Assembly: GCA_934661755.1 (NCBI GenBank)
Contig: CAKUJM010000001.1
Location: 35,293-99,292 of the forward strand
Source of the DNA: an uncultured Lentisphaeria bacterium
Lineage (GTDB): Bacteria > Verrucomicrobiota > Lentisphaeria > Oligosphaerales > Oligosphaeraceae
Direction: 5' to 3'
Length of the DNA: 64,000 nucleotides
In this document: one piece after another, positions 1 to 8,120 of the stretch
Numbering within the stretch: position 1 is the stretch's first letter
Layout of the letters: each line of letters begins with the position of its first letter
Notes under the pieces: generated by a model
Database searches by the model: none
The model's input: the letters and a program-made list of their open reading frames with translations, nothing else
Told to the model about the DNA's origin: nothing
Program-made: the position numbers and the translations under genes

Positions 1-41
1 GCATATCGTCAAAAAAATTGATTCACCAGCGAAAAGCCACC

Positions 42-1844
42 ATGAGTTTCATGTTCAAGCCATACCGGTTCACCGACCCCGAGGCAGTGAACCGTCCGGT
101 CCTTCCCGAAGACATTTCCTCTGGCGTAGTTGTCGGCAATGACGCGGTTGCGTCGCGTCTTGTTTCCCTGGCGCCGGAGCACGGCGCGATAATTCTTGAC
201 GGCTATGTCGGCGCCGGGAGCGCCGAGCTGGCGCAGCGCATTGCCGCATCCGCCGGCGGCCGCAGCGTCAAGCTGGTCGATGTCTCGGCAGCCTACAAGA
301 GTTCCGCCGAACTGGAGGCGATGCTGGCGGACAGCCTGCCGGAGGACCGGGTGATCGACCCGATTCTGCTGTTCGGCAAGTCGGTTCACCGCGAACCGGA
401 GAGCCTCCTTGACCTGGCCGCATCCGAGGCGCTGTCTGCGCAGCTCGTCCAATGGCGCAGTCACTTCTCGCTAGTGGTGCTGCATGGCTTTGGCGCCGCC
501 TTGCCGCTTTTCCGCGCGGCGGATGACATTGCGCTCTTCCTGGATGTGACGCCGTTGGAGGCAACGCTGCGGATTCGCGCGCACCAGACCGTCAATTTTG
601 GCGACACTGCGCGGCGTCCGCTGCCAGCCATCTTCCGCCGGATGTACTACTACGACTACGAGATCGCGATGCTCCACCGCCAGCGGCTGATCATGCATGA
701 CGCAATCGACTACTATGTCGACGACAGCATCGGCGACTGCATCAAGATGATTCCGCTGGCGGCCCTGAAGCGGCTCTTTGGCATCCAGCTGCGGTCGCCG
801 TTCCGCTGCACGCCAGTCTACCTGGAGGGCGTGTGGGGCGGCACATTTGTCAAGAAGTTGCGCCATCTGCCGGATGACATGCGCAATTGCGCGTGGGTCT
901 TCGACATGATCCCCAACGAGGTGAGCCTGCAGATCAAAGTCGGCGGCACCACCTTCAACATCCCCTTCTCGACCTTCTTCAAGCAGGAGGCGGAAAAGCT
1001 GATGGGACACCAGAGCGTGTCGCGCTTCGGCCGGGTCTTCCCGATCCGCTTCAACTACGACGACACCTACGGCGGAAGCGGCAACATGTCGATCCAGGTG
1101 CATCCGCCGAAGGAGTACAGCAACGGTCATTTTGGCGAGCCGTTCCAGCAGGACGAGAGCTACTACTGCGTCAAGACCGCAGGGTCCAGGACCTACATCG
1201 GACTGCAGGATGACTGCGATGTGGATGAATTCTTCCGCTGCGTTGACCGTGCGGAGAAGGAGCACATCCCATTCGACTACGACCGTTATGTGAACAGCTT
1301 CCCCAGCGCGGAGGGCGACCAGTTCCTGCTGCCTGGCGGCACCATCCATGCCTCCGGCCGCAACCAGGTTGTGCTTGAAATCGGCAGCTATACGATCGGC
1401 AGCTACACCTTCAAGCTGTACGACTACCTGCGCCAGGATCTCGACGGCAATCCGCGCCCGATCCACTCCATCCATGGCAGGAACGTGCTGGTTGCGCAGC
1501 GCCGCCGCAGCGCAATCGACGGGGTGCTGCGGCCAAAGCCGGTGACGGTGCGCGAGGGACCGGGCTGGAAGGAGGAAATTGTCGGCGAGCACGACCTGAT
1601 CTACTTCAGCCTGCGCCGTCTCTCGTTCAGCCACGATGTCTCGGATGACACCGGGGGCGAGAGATTCCACGTGCTGGTGCTGGTCCAGGGGGACGAGGCG
1701 CTGGTGTACTCGAAGCGTGATCCATCCTGCTGCTACCATGCCCGGTACATGGACATGGTGGTAGTGCCATCCTCGATGGGCGAATATGGCATCATCAACC
1801 TGGGGAATACGCCATGCATGATGACCAAGACCATGCTGAAGTAG
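42..1844 (+). CDS. class I mannose-6-phosphate isomerase-like protein with N-terminal degenerate P-loop-like domain
   Basis: The C-terminal half (about residues 250-600) resembles class I mannose-6-phosphate isomerases, cupin-fold metalloenzymes that interconvert mannose-6-P and fructose-6-P. Visible support is the metal-site-like segments QVHPPKEY and GGTIHASGRNQVVLEIG. The first roughly 200 residues look like a nucleoside-kinase fold whose P-loop has decayed: ILDGYVGAGSAEL has the glycines but no Lys. It continues with LFLDVTPLEATLRIRA, like the LID/base-binding part of a kinase. I chose ATG 42; an in-frame TTG at 18 would add eight residues, and no clear Shine-Dalgarno sequence precedes either. 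The ROK kinase gene overlaps its 3' end by 31 bp, so the two are probably translationally coupled and handle hexose phosphates from the downstream hydrolases. Cytoplasmic. Substrate specificity is inferred. Confidence 0.75.
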   Translation: MSFMFKPYRFTDPEAVNRPVLPEDISSGVVVGNDAVASRLVSLAPEHGAIILDGYVGAGSAELAQRIAASAGGRSVKLVDVSAAYKSSAELEAMLADSLPEDRVIDPILLFGKSVHREPESLLDLAASEALSAQLVQWRSHFSLVVLHGFGAALPLFRAADDIALFLDVTPLEATLRIRAHQTVNFGDTARRPLPAIFRRMYYYDYEIAMLHRQRLIMHDAIDYYVDDSIGDCIKMIPLAALKRLFGIQLRSPFRCTPVYLEGVWGGTFVKKLRHLPDDMRNCAWVFDMIPNEVSLQIKVGGTTFNIPFSTFFKQEAEKLMGHQSVSRFGRVFPIRFNYDDTYGGSGNMSIQVHPPKEYSNGHFGEPFQQDESYYCVKTAGSRTYIGLQDDCDVDEFFRCVDRAEKEHIPFDYDRYVNSFPSAEGDQFLLPGGTIHASGRNQVVLEIGSYTIGSYTFKLYDYLRQDLDGNPRPIHSIHGRNVLVAQRRRSAIDGVLRPKPVTVREGPGWKEEIVGEHDLIYFSLRRLSFSHDVSDDTGGERFHVLVLVQGDEALVYSKRDPSCCYHARYMDMVVVPSSMGEYGIINLGNTPCMMTKTMLK

Positions 1845-2641
1845 TCCTGTCGCTGGATATCGGCGGCACCGCAATCAAATCCGCGCTGTTCGCGGACGGG
1901 AGGATGCTTTGCCGCCTGCCGCAGGTGCCAAGCAATTCGAATGGCACCGCCGGACAGATTGCCAACGCCATTTGCACCGCGATGGCCAATGCGGGCGGCT
2001 ACAGTCGGCTGGCGGTCAGCATCCCCGGCCCATTCGACTATCATCGCGGCATCTTCCGCATGCGGCACAAATTCGCCGCGGCCAATGGGCGCATCTTCGC
2101 CGAATTGACGGGATGCAAGGATGCGGTGTTCGTGCATGACGCCAATGCATTCCTGCTTGGCGAGCTGGCGCATGGCGCGGCGCGCGGCGTCCGCCGTGCC
2201 GGTGGCATCACCCTGGGAACGGGCCTTGGCGCCGCATTCGCCGTGGATGGCCAGCTGCTCACCGACGACATGGGCAGCCCCGCCGGCGACGTAAGCATCT
2301 GGAATGCGCCGTTTCGTGGCGGCATCGCGGAGGATTTCGTCTCGGCCCGGTGGTTGCAGGCGCAGGATCCCACCGCCGAAGACGTCAAGGCCATCGCCCG
2401 CAAAGCCCGCGCCGGCGATGAACGCGCCCGCCGCATCTGGCGGGACTATGGCCAGGCCCTCTTTGCACTCCTGGCCGACTGGGCAAAGCGCCTGCGCCCG
2501 GATTGCATCGTCATTGGCGGCCAGATCGCACGGGATCTCGACCTCTTCGGCGCAGTCCCCGCGGGAGTGCCAGTCTGCCGTGCGCAACTTGATGGCGACG
2601 GCGCACTCTATGGCGCGTATGCCGCCAGCCAGAGGAACTGA
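1814..2641 (+). CDS. ROK family sugar kinase (glucokinase/mannokinase-like)
   Basis: A 275-residue ROK-family protein. The N-terminal phosphate-binding motif LSLDIGGTAIKSALF, the catalytic-Asp region VFVHDANAFLLGE and the glycine-rich GGITLGTGLGAAFAVDG are all present in the right order. The HxGH...CxCGxxGC zinc cluster of many ROK proteins is absent: the corresponding stretch reads GSPAGDVSIWNAPF. There is no N-terminal helix-turn-helix, so this is a kinase and not a ROK repressor. It starts inside the preceding isomerase gene, and the pairing suggests it phosphorylates a hexose (mannose, N-acetylmannosamine or glucose) that the isomerase then uses. The exact sugar cannot be read from sequence. 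Confidence 0.85.
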   Translation: MHDDQDHAEVVLSLDIGGTAIKSALFADGRMLCRLPQVPSNSNGTAGQIANAICTAMANAGGYSRLAVSIPGPFDYHRGIFRMRHKFAAANGRIFAELTGCKDAVFVHDANAFLLGELAHGAARGVRRAGGITLGTGLGAAFAVDGQLLTDDMGSPAGDVSIWNAPFRGGIAEDFVSARWLQAQDPTAEDVKAIARKARAGDERARRIWRDYGQALFALLADWAKRLRPDCIVIGGQIARDLDLFGAVPAGVPVCRAQLDGDGALYGAYAASQRN

Positions 2642-2684
2642 TTTTTGGAGATTCGTCCAGCCAAAAGAACAGGAGGAGCAGAAT

Positions 2685-3254
2685 ATGATGAAAAATACCA
2701 TCACTGCAAGGATGGCGGCGGCTTTGGCGCTGCTGCTGTCCAGCGGGGCGTTGTTTGCCTGGGGCACGAGGTGCGACATCTCGGGCAAGAGCGGCAATGT
2801 CGAATTGACTCCGGAAGGCGAGCATGTCAAGCAGGTCTTCTGGGGCGATGAATCCGACCGCAAGTACTCGCTTTTCATGCAGAAGAAGGAGCTTCCGGAA
2901 GGCAAGCAGCGCATCACCTTCTCGTTCATTCCGCAGAAGAGCGGCCTGGTGGCCATCAACTTCAATGGCTGCTGGGCCAGGCGCGGCGGCTTCAGGAACC
3001 AGGACAAGGAGATCACCCGCGTCTCGGATTTCGCGGTCACCGGCGCCGAGCTGAAGAATGCGGATTTCAAGGAGCTGAATTCACAGGGCAAGCCGCGCAA
3101 TTGGGCGCTGGGCCCGGACTGCGTCATCGAGGAAGGCGGATGCAATGTCTGGAACCTCTCTGGCGTCTCCCAGGTTGTCCGCGCGACTGCCGGGCAAAGG
3201 ATTACGGTTTCATACTCGGTCGAATTCGTGGATTTCGAGCCGGCGGAAGAGTGA
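2685..3254 (+). CDS. small secreted protein of unknown function
   Basis: 189 residues. The start is ATG 2685 (or the adjacent ATG 2688), behind a strong AGGAGGAG ribosome-binding site at 2671-2678. Residues 1-26 are a classical signal peptide (MMKNTITARMAA, a hydrophobic run, then SSGALFAWG). The mature part has four or more Cys (CDIS, NGCWARRG, GPDCV, EGGCNVWN), which could form disulfides, and a beta-rich pattern such as KQRITFSFIP and GQRITVSYSVEFVDFEP. I do not recognise a family. It lies 43 bp after the ROK kinase and 82 bp before pseudopilin 1 on the same strand. It may be a carbohydrate-binding or structural partner of the secreted enzymes; that is only a context guess. Confidence 0.7.
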   Translation: MMKNTITARMAAALALLLSSGALFAWGTRCDISGKSGNVELTPEGEHVKQVFWGDESDRKYSLFMQKKELPEGKQRITFSFIPQKSGLVAINFNGCWARRGGFRNQDKEITRVSDFAVTGAELKNADFKELNSQGKPRNWALGPDCVIEEGGCNVWNLSGVSQVVRATAGQRITVSYSVEFVDFEPAEE

Positions 3255-3336
3255 CTTGCGGGCATCGCCGGATGGCATGATGCCGCAATCCCCGCCCATT
3301 GCCCCCAGAAAACATTTCAGAAAAGGAGAAAAGGAT

Positions 3337-4083
3337 ATGAACCCGCATTTCAGCGTCCTCCGCAGATCGTTCACCTTGATCGAGTTGCTTGTGGTCATCG
3401 CCATCATCGCGATTCTGGCGTCGATGCTGTTGCCGGCATTGAGCAAGGCGCGGGAGAGGGCGCGTTGCATCAGCTGCGTGAGCAACTGGAAGCAGAACGG
3501 CCTGGCCACGATGATGTATGTCAATGACAGCGACGACGAGATTCCGCGCAGCCAGGCAAGCACCAATGGCGCGACAGGCTACTGGTCATACCAGGTTGCG
3601 TCCTACAATGGCTGGGGCAAGGACTTCCTGAACCCCGACATATCCCCGGACCGGACGGATCGCTTCTTCGTCTCGGGCGTCTACCGCTGCCCGAGCTTCC
3701 CATTGCAGCGTTTCATGTCCGTTATCGGCAACAATGCCAATGCCCTCTATGGCGCAGTCGGCTATGGCTGGAACGTGAGAAAGCCGAACAACGCCTGGGA
3801 AAGCATGAAGATTGTCAAGATCAAGAATCCCTCGGGCAAGTATTTTGCCGGCGACGGCACTGATTTGGGGACCACCGAATGGCAATTCCGGGTATTCTCA
3901 TATCCGTCAGAATGGGGTGCGATCTCCTCGCCGGTCGAGAACAACATCGGCACCCGCCACAGCGGTGCGGTCAATGTGCTGCTTGGCGACGGCCATGTGG
4001 AGACGATGAAGAAGGCGAAGCTGCTGGATCATGTCGTCAATGGGCGGACATACTACGGGTGGATGCTCGAGTGGGGATTCTAG
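3337..4083 (+). CDS. prepilin-type (type II secretion pseudopilin-like) protein 1, H-X9-DG class
   Basis: 248 residues, start ATG 3337 behind AAAGGAGAAAAGG. A short basic leader (MNPHFSVLRRS) precedes FTLIELLVVIAIIAILA, the prepilin N-methylation motif with Glu5, followed by SMLLPALSKARERAR. The -1 residue before Phe is Ser, not the canonical Gly. The C-terminal region has RHSGAVNVLLGDGHVE, which fits the H-X9-DG motif of prepilin-processing-associated proteins abundant in Planctomycetes, Verrucomicrobia and Lentisphaerae. Family knowledge: these are exported, membrane-anchored through the N-terminal helix, and may assemble into short pseudopili. The next gene, 29 bp downstream, is a secreted GH13-like enzyme, so a role in export or surface display of that enzyme is plausible but inferred. 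Confidence 0.9.
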   Translation: MNPHFSVLRRSFTLIELLVVIAIIAILASMLLPALSKARERARCISCVSNWKQNGLATMMYVNDSDDEIPRSQASTNGATGYWSYQVASYNGWGKDFLNPDISPDRTDRFFVSGVYRCPSFPLQRFMSVIGNNANALYGAVGYGWNVRKPNNAWESMKIVKIKNPSGKYFAGDGTDLGTTEWQFRVFSYPSEWGAISSPVENNIGTRHSGAVNVLLGDGHVETMKKAKLLDHVVNGRTYYGWMLEWGF

Positions 4084-4112
4084 GCCGGTGCCCGCATCGC
4101 ATCAGTAATTGC

Positions 4113-7100
4113 ATGAAGAAGATACTGCATTTGATTCTCCTGCTGTCGGGAGTGCTTGCCGGCGCCATGGAATTCCGCCATGGCGACTGGGAAATCACCA
4201 TCAACGACGGCAATGGCGCCTGGGACCGGCTGTATTGGAAGGGCAGCCTGGTATGCGACAATCCGGAAGCCCGGAGCCTGCTTTGGCTGAAGCGTGAAAA
4301 CGACGGCGGCAAGCTGGTGCTTCAGGATGCGGCCATGGATGAGGATGCCGGGGTCCTGTCCGTCGTCACGCGCCAGGGCGACTGGGAATTCCACGAGAGG
4401 CTGGCCTTCGGCAAGGATGAGCTGCGGCGGCAGTACTCGGTCGTGTGGCATGGCCGGAAGCCGGCGCGGATGTGGGAGCACAACACGGCATTTCCGCTGC
4501 CGCGGGTCGGCGGCTACCACCTGCCCTGCTCCATGTTCGGCGACAACCGGACCTACTACGAGGAAATAACCCAGGAGCCGGAGCATGTCGATCCGGTCAG
4601 CGGCCCAATGTCGTCGATCACCGCGGGAGTCACGCTCAAAGGCTCGATGGACCACCCCGGCTTTGTCTTTCTCCAGCCGTCCGCGGATTACGCCGTGACC
4701 TTGATTGCCAATCCCGCGGCCCTGCCCGGCCGTGCATTTCTCAAGGGATTGCAGAAGGAAGTCCTTTGCGAGTTCTACACTGCCAGCTGCGGCTGGGCGC
4801 TGCCGGGCGAGGCGCAGCGCTTCCCGGAATTCCGCCTGGTCGTCACGCCGGGGACAATCGCGGAGGCGATGAGGCGCGTCCCGCACGAATACTATCGTGA
4901 AACGGGGATGGTCCCGCCCGCCGACCGCGAAAACTGGCTGCTGGACGCATCGATCTATGAGCTTGAACTGGGAAGCCACGGCGGCGCGCTCAACGCCGCG
5001 CAGAAACGCCTGCCGCATATCAAGGCGCGGGGCTTCAACACGCTGTGGGTGCAGCCGATTGAGTATCTGGGATGCTACAACCCCGAGGACTACTTCAAGA
5101 TCCGCCAGGCTGTCGGCGCCGAGGATGAATACCGCAAGTTCATCGCGGATGCGCATGCACTGGGACTGCGGGTGCTGCAGGACATTGTGCCGCACGGGAC
5201 CTTTCCGCGCTTTGCCGAAAACCGCGGCGTGAGCCCGTTCACGGTCTCGATCAATGAAGATGGCCAGTGCGTGCCGGCGATGTGCTTTGACTACAGCTCG
5301 CCGGAGTGGCGCGAGTACTTCTATTCGGTTGTCGCCCACTGGATGAAGTTCGGCGTCGATGGCTTCCGCGTCGATCAATGCGGGGTGTCGCCCCCGAATT
5401 GGCGGCTGCCGGATTTCCCGGCCGAGGCGCCCAAGGCCTTCCGCAAGGAGTACTGGGATCGGGCGGTCGCGGAAAACGGCGGGAAACTGCCGCCAATCGA
5501 AGGCGCGCGCGCCGACGAGTCGCTGCGAATCGGTCCGATGAAGCTGACTGGCGGCATTCGCAAAACCGCGCGCAGCTGCAAGGCCGACGCCGCAATCCTG
5601 GGCGAGGGCGGGAACTATATGCAGCCCTATTGCGACGTGGTCGTGGACATGCCCATCCGCCATGCCATCCTCAAGATGCTCTTCTTCCCACCGGAGGAGT
5701 ACACGCGGCGCTATTTGCAGACCATGGAGGAAAAGTACTGGATGGATCCGCCGGACATCCGCCGCGTCAGCCTCTATGAAATCCATGACAATGATTTCCG
5801 CGCGGCCCAGATCCTGGGCGAGGCGCCGTCGCAGGCCCTGCGCTGCACCTGGTTCTGGAACCGCGGCGTGCCAATGGTCATGGATGGCCGCGACATCGGC
5901 CAGGGCGTGCTGCTGAAGCATCTCAACGCATTGCGCGCCAATCTGGAGGAGCTGCGCCGCGGCGACATCGATTTCGCCGCCGTCAAGAGCACGCCGCAGC
6001 TCTTTGCGCCATTGCGGGCCATGCCGGGCGGAAGCTCGATTTGCGTCACCAGCTTCTATCCGGACGCCGTCGAGGCGACGCTTGAGATTCCGACCGCGCG
6101 CCTCGGCCTGCCCGCCGGAAGCGCGACGGTGCTCTACGACGCATTCAACGGCAGGAAGCTTGGCGAGGGCAGGCTGGAGGAGTTCGCCACCGTCAAGCTG
6201 CATCTTGCCCCATACGGTTCGGCGGTGTTGGCCTTCCGGCCAGCCGGCACCCCATGCCCAATGACGGCAAATGAGGCCATGCCGCCGCGCGAAGCCGTCC
6301 CCGCGGCCATCCCGCTCACCGTCGCCGACGGCGCGGAATGCATCGAGGTCAATGGCGCATATCCGCTGAAGATCTCCCGCAGGAACGGCATGATTGCCAG
6401 CTATGGCGGCCTGGTCGGCGGGTCGGACATCCTCTCGGATGCGGCAATTCCGCCAATGACACCGCAGTTCACGGTCACGCGGGCGGAGGATGGCGCATCG
6501 GTGCGCATCCAGGCCGATTTTGGCCAGGTTTTCACCCTGGTCTACACGGCGCATGCGCAGTCATTGCATGTCAAGGGCGTTCTCAAGCGGCATGCGCGGG
6601 ACAGCCGCTACGCCTTCGTGGTCAATGCCGCGGCCACGCGCCGATGGCAGCTGTTTGGCGCCGACGGCATTCGCGATGACTTCATCGACCCCGCGCAAGT
6701 CGAAATCGGCAATCTCGGCAGCCTCAACGGCATGTTCCGCGAACACCTGCTCGGGCCGGTGATCCACCGGACGCTTTCCATGCCGCTCAATCCCGCCTTC
6801 CCCGTGGTCCGCCTGCTCGACGGGGATGGCAACGGAATGGAAATCGTCCAGAATGACCCGTTTGACCGCAATTACGACGAGCTGATGCTGATGAACCAAT
6901 GCAATGGCGTCGCCGGACTCCATGCGGCCTTCTTCTGGAATCAGCCATCGCCATTGAGCACCGCCGACGATCGTCCGCGCTCCTTTGAGTTCACGATTCG
7001 TCCGGCCGGCAATGATCGCCCGCAAGGCGCCGTCAATGCCGGCCTCCAGGGCGTGAAGCTCCGCTTCTGCGCACTGAATTGGGATGTCAGCAATGGACGC

Positions 7101-8111
7101 ATCGGCGTGCGCCTCGGCAAAAACGGCGGAGTCGTGAAGGCGATGCTTGACGCCAATGGGCAAGCCGCGCGGGACATAAACCAGGATGTCGTCGCCGACA
7201 ACTTCACCGCCGCGATGCGCCACGGCGGCGGCCATGCGGCCTTCGACATGGAGACGCAATGCCGGATCCTGCGTACCGACGATGGCGTGGAATTGCAATT
7301 CCTCTCGTGGCTGCGCAATTTCGCCAACCACGGCGCCATCCAACCGCCGGTGTGGACACGCATGAGCTACCGCCTGGACGCCGCCGGCGACCGCCTGGAG
7401 TGCGACTACGGTGTCTTTGTGACCAAATTCCCCGCCGGGAATGACGCCTCGCTCTATTGGCGTGCGGACACGCCGGACGGCGTGCTGACCATCCCGGTGA
7501 CGCGCGAGGCCGCCAATGCGCATCTCCGCCAATGGCTGAATTACTCGGTGGATTTCACGTCCACGGGCGTGGAGCAGCTCCCGTCGCCGCGCCAGAGGCT
7601 GGTGGAGCGCAGCTACCCGCAGATGATGGAATGGCGCATCCGCTCCTGGTGCACCCAGCGTGACTTCCTGGCGCGCCTGACGACTGACATGCCGGAAAGC
7701 TGGGGCTTCAGATACATCACCGACTACCGGATCTTCCCGGTCGGCGACAGGATTGTCTACGAATTCACGCTGCCGGTGATGTGGCCGCATACCGTCAAGC
7801 CCGTCCATCTGAAGCCGGGGCGCTATCGCTGCGCCACGCGCATCCGCACCTTCGGCGTCAAGAAGACCGGCGCGCCGGGCACGCTGCGCTTCAAGCTCTC
7901 GTACATCGATGCCAGGGGCGAAAAGGTGACCATCGACAAGGGTCATGTCATCCCCGACGGCGACACCGGCTGGCAGGCCATGGTCACGGACTTCGAGATC
8001 CCGGAGGGGATTTCCTCCGGCGAGTTCACGACCCTGGCCTACAAGGTCTTTGGCCAGGGCAAGGTCCAATTCGAGGAGCCGGTCCTGGAGTATCTGGGAT
8101 CATCAAAATAG
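4113..8111 (+). CDS. secreted GH13-like alpha-amylase family glycoside hydrolase with large C-terminal extension
   Basis: 1332 residues starting at ATG 4113, where a signal peptide appears (MKKILHLILLLSGVLAGA). The longer in-frame opening from 3879 overlaps the pseudopilin gene and is not coding. A (beta/alpha)8 alpha-amylase domain spans about residues 270-640. Conserved region II reads GVDGFRVDQCG with nucleophile Asp421. Region III is ILGEGGNY with probable acid/base Glu498. Region IV is EIHDND with His558-Asp559. The first 260 residues and roughly 720-1332 are beta-rich, unrecognised domains, probably carbohydrate-binding or jelly-roll. Typical GH13 enzymes are 450-700 residues, so this is unusually large. 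It acts outside the cytoplasm on alpha-glucans or related glycans. The next gene starts 9 bp downstream. Confidence 0.8.
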   Translation: MKKILHLILLLSGVLAGAMEFRHGDWEITINDGNGAWDRLYWKGSLVCDNPEARSLLWLKRENDGGKLVLQDAAMDEDAGVLSVVTRQGDWEFHERLAFGKDELRRQYSVVWHGRKPARMWEHNTAFPLPRVGGYHLPCSMFGDNRTYYEEITQEPEHVDPVSGPMSSITAGVTLKGSMDHPGFVFLQPSADYAVTLIANPAALPGRAFLKGLQKEVLCEFYTASCGWALPGEAQRFPEFRLVVTPGTIAEAMRRVPHEYYRETGMVPPADRENWLLDASIYELELGSHGGALNAAQKRLPHIKARGFNTLWVQPIEYLGCYNPEDYFKIRQAVGAEDEYRKFIADAHALGLRVLQDIVPHGTFPRFAENRGVSPFTVSINEDGQCVPAMCFDYSSPEWREYFYSVVAHWMKFGVDGFRVDQCGVSPPNWRLPDFPAEAPKAFRKEYWDRAVAENGGKLPPIEGARADESLRIGPMKLTGGIRKTARSCKADAAILGEGGNYMQPYCDVVVDMPIRHAILKMLFFPPEEYTRRYLQTMEEKYWMDPPDIRRVSLYEIHDNDFRAAQILGEAPSQALRCTWFWNRGVPMVMDGRDIGQGVLLKHLNALRANLEELRRGDIDFAAVKSTPQLFAPLRAMPGGSSICVTSFYPDAVEATLEIPTARLGLPAGSATVLYDAFNGRKLGEGRLEEFATVKLHLAPYGSAVLAFRPAGTPCPMTANEAMPPREAVPAAIPLTVADGAECIEVNGAYPLKISRRNGMIASYGGLVGGSDILSDAAIPPMTPQFTVTRAEDGASVRIQADFGQVFTLVYTAHAQSLHVKGVLKRHARDSRYAFVVNAAATRRWQLFGADGIRDDFIDPAQVEIGNLGSLNGMFREHLLGPVIHRTLSMPLNPAFPVVRLLDGDGNGMEIVQNDPFDRNYDELMLMNQCNGVAGLHAAFFWNQPSPLSTADDRPRSFEFTIRPAGNDRPQGAVNAGLQGVKLRFCALNWDVSNGRIGVRLGKNGGVVKAMLDANGQAARDINQDVVADNFTAAMRHGGGHAAFDMETQCRILRTDDGVELQFLSWLRNFANHGAIQPPVWTRMSYRLDAAGDRLECDYGVFVTKFPAGNDASLYWRADTPDGVLTIPVTREAANAHLRQWLNYSVDFTSTGVEQLPSPRQRLVERSYPQMMEWRIRSWCTQRDFLARLTTDMPESWGFRYITDYRIFPVGDRIVYEFTLPVMWPHTVKPVHLKPGRYRCATRIRTFGVKKTGAPGTLRFKLSYIDARGEKVTIDKGHVIPDGDTGWQAMVTDFEIPEGISSGEFTTLAYKVFGQGKVQFEEPVLEYLGSSK

Positions 8112-8120
8112 CTGCAAGCC

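Noticed and set aside
3879..4112. Longer N-terminus for the GH13-like protein
   Set aside because: Overlaps the pseudopilin gene in another frame, and the signal peptide begins only at ATG 4113. The same reasoning moved the starts of the genes at 2685, 10268, 19554, 30745 and 57034.
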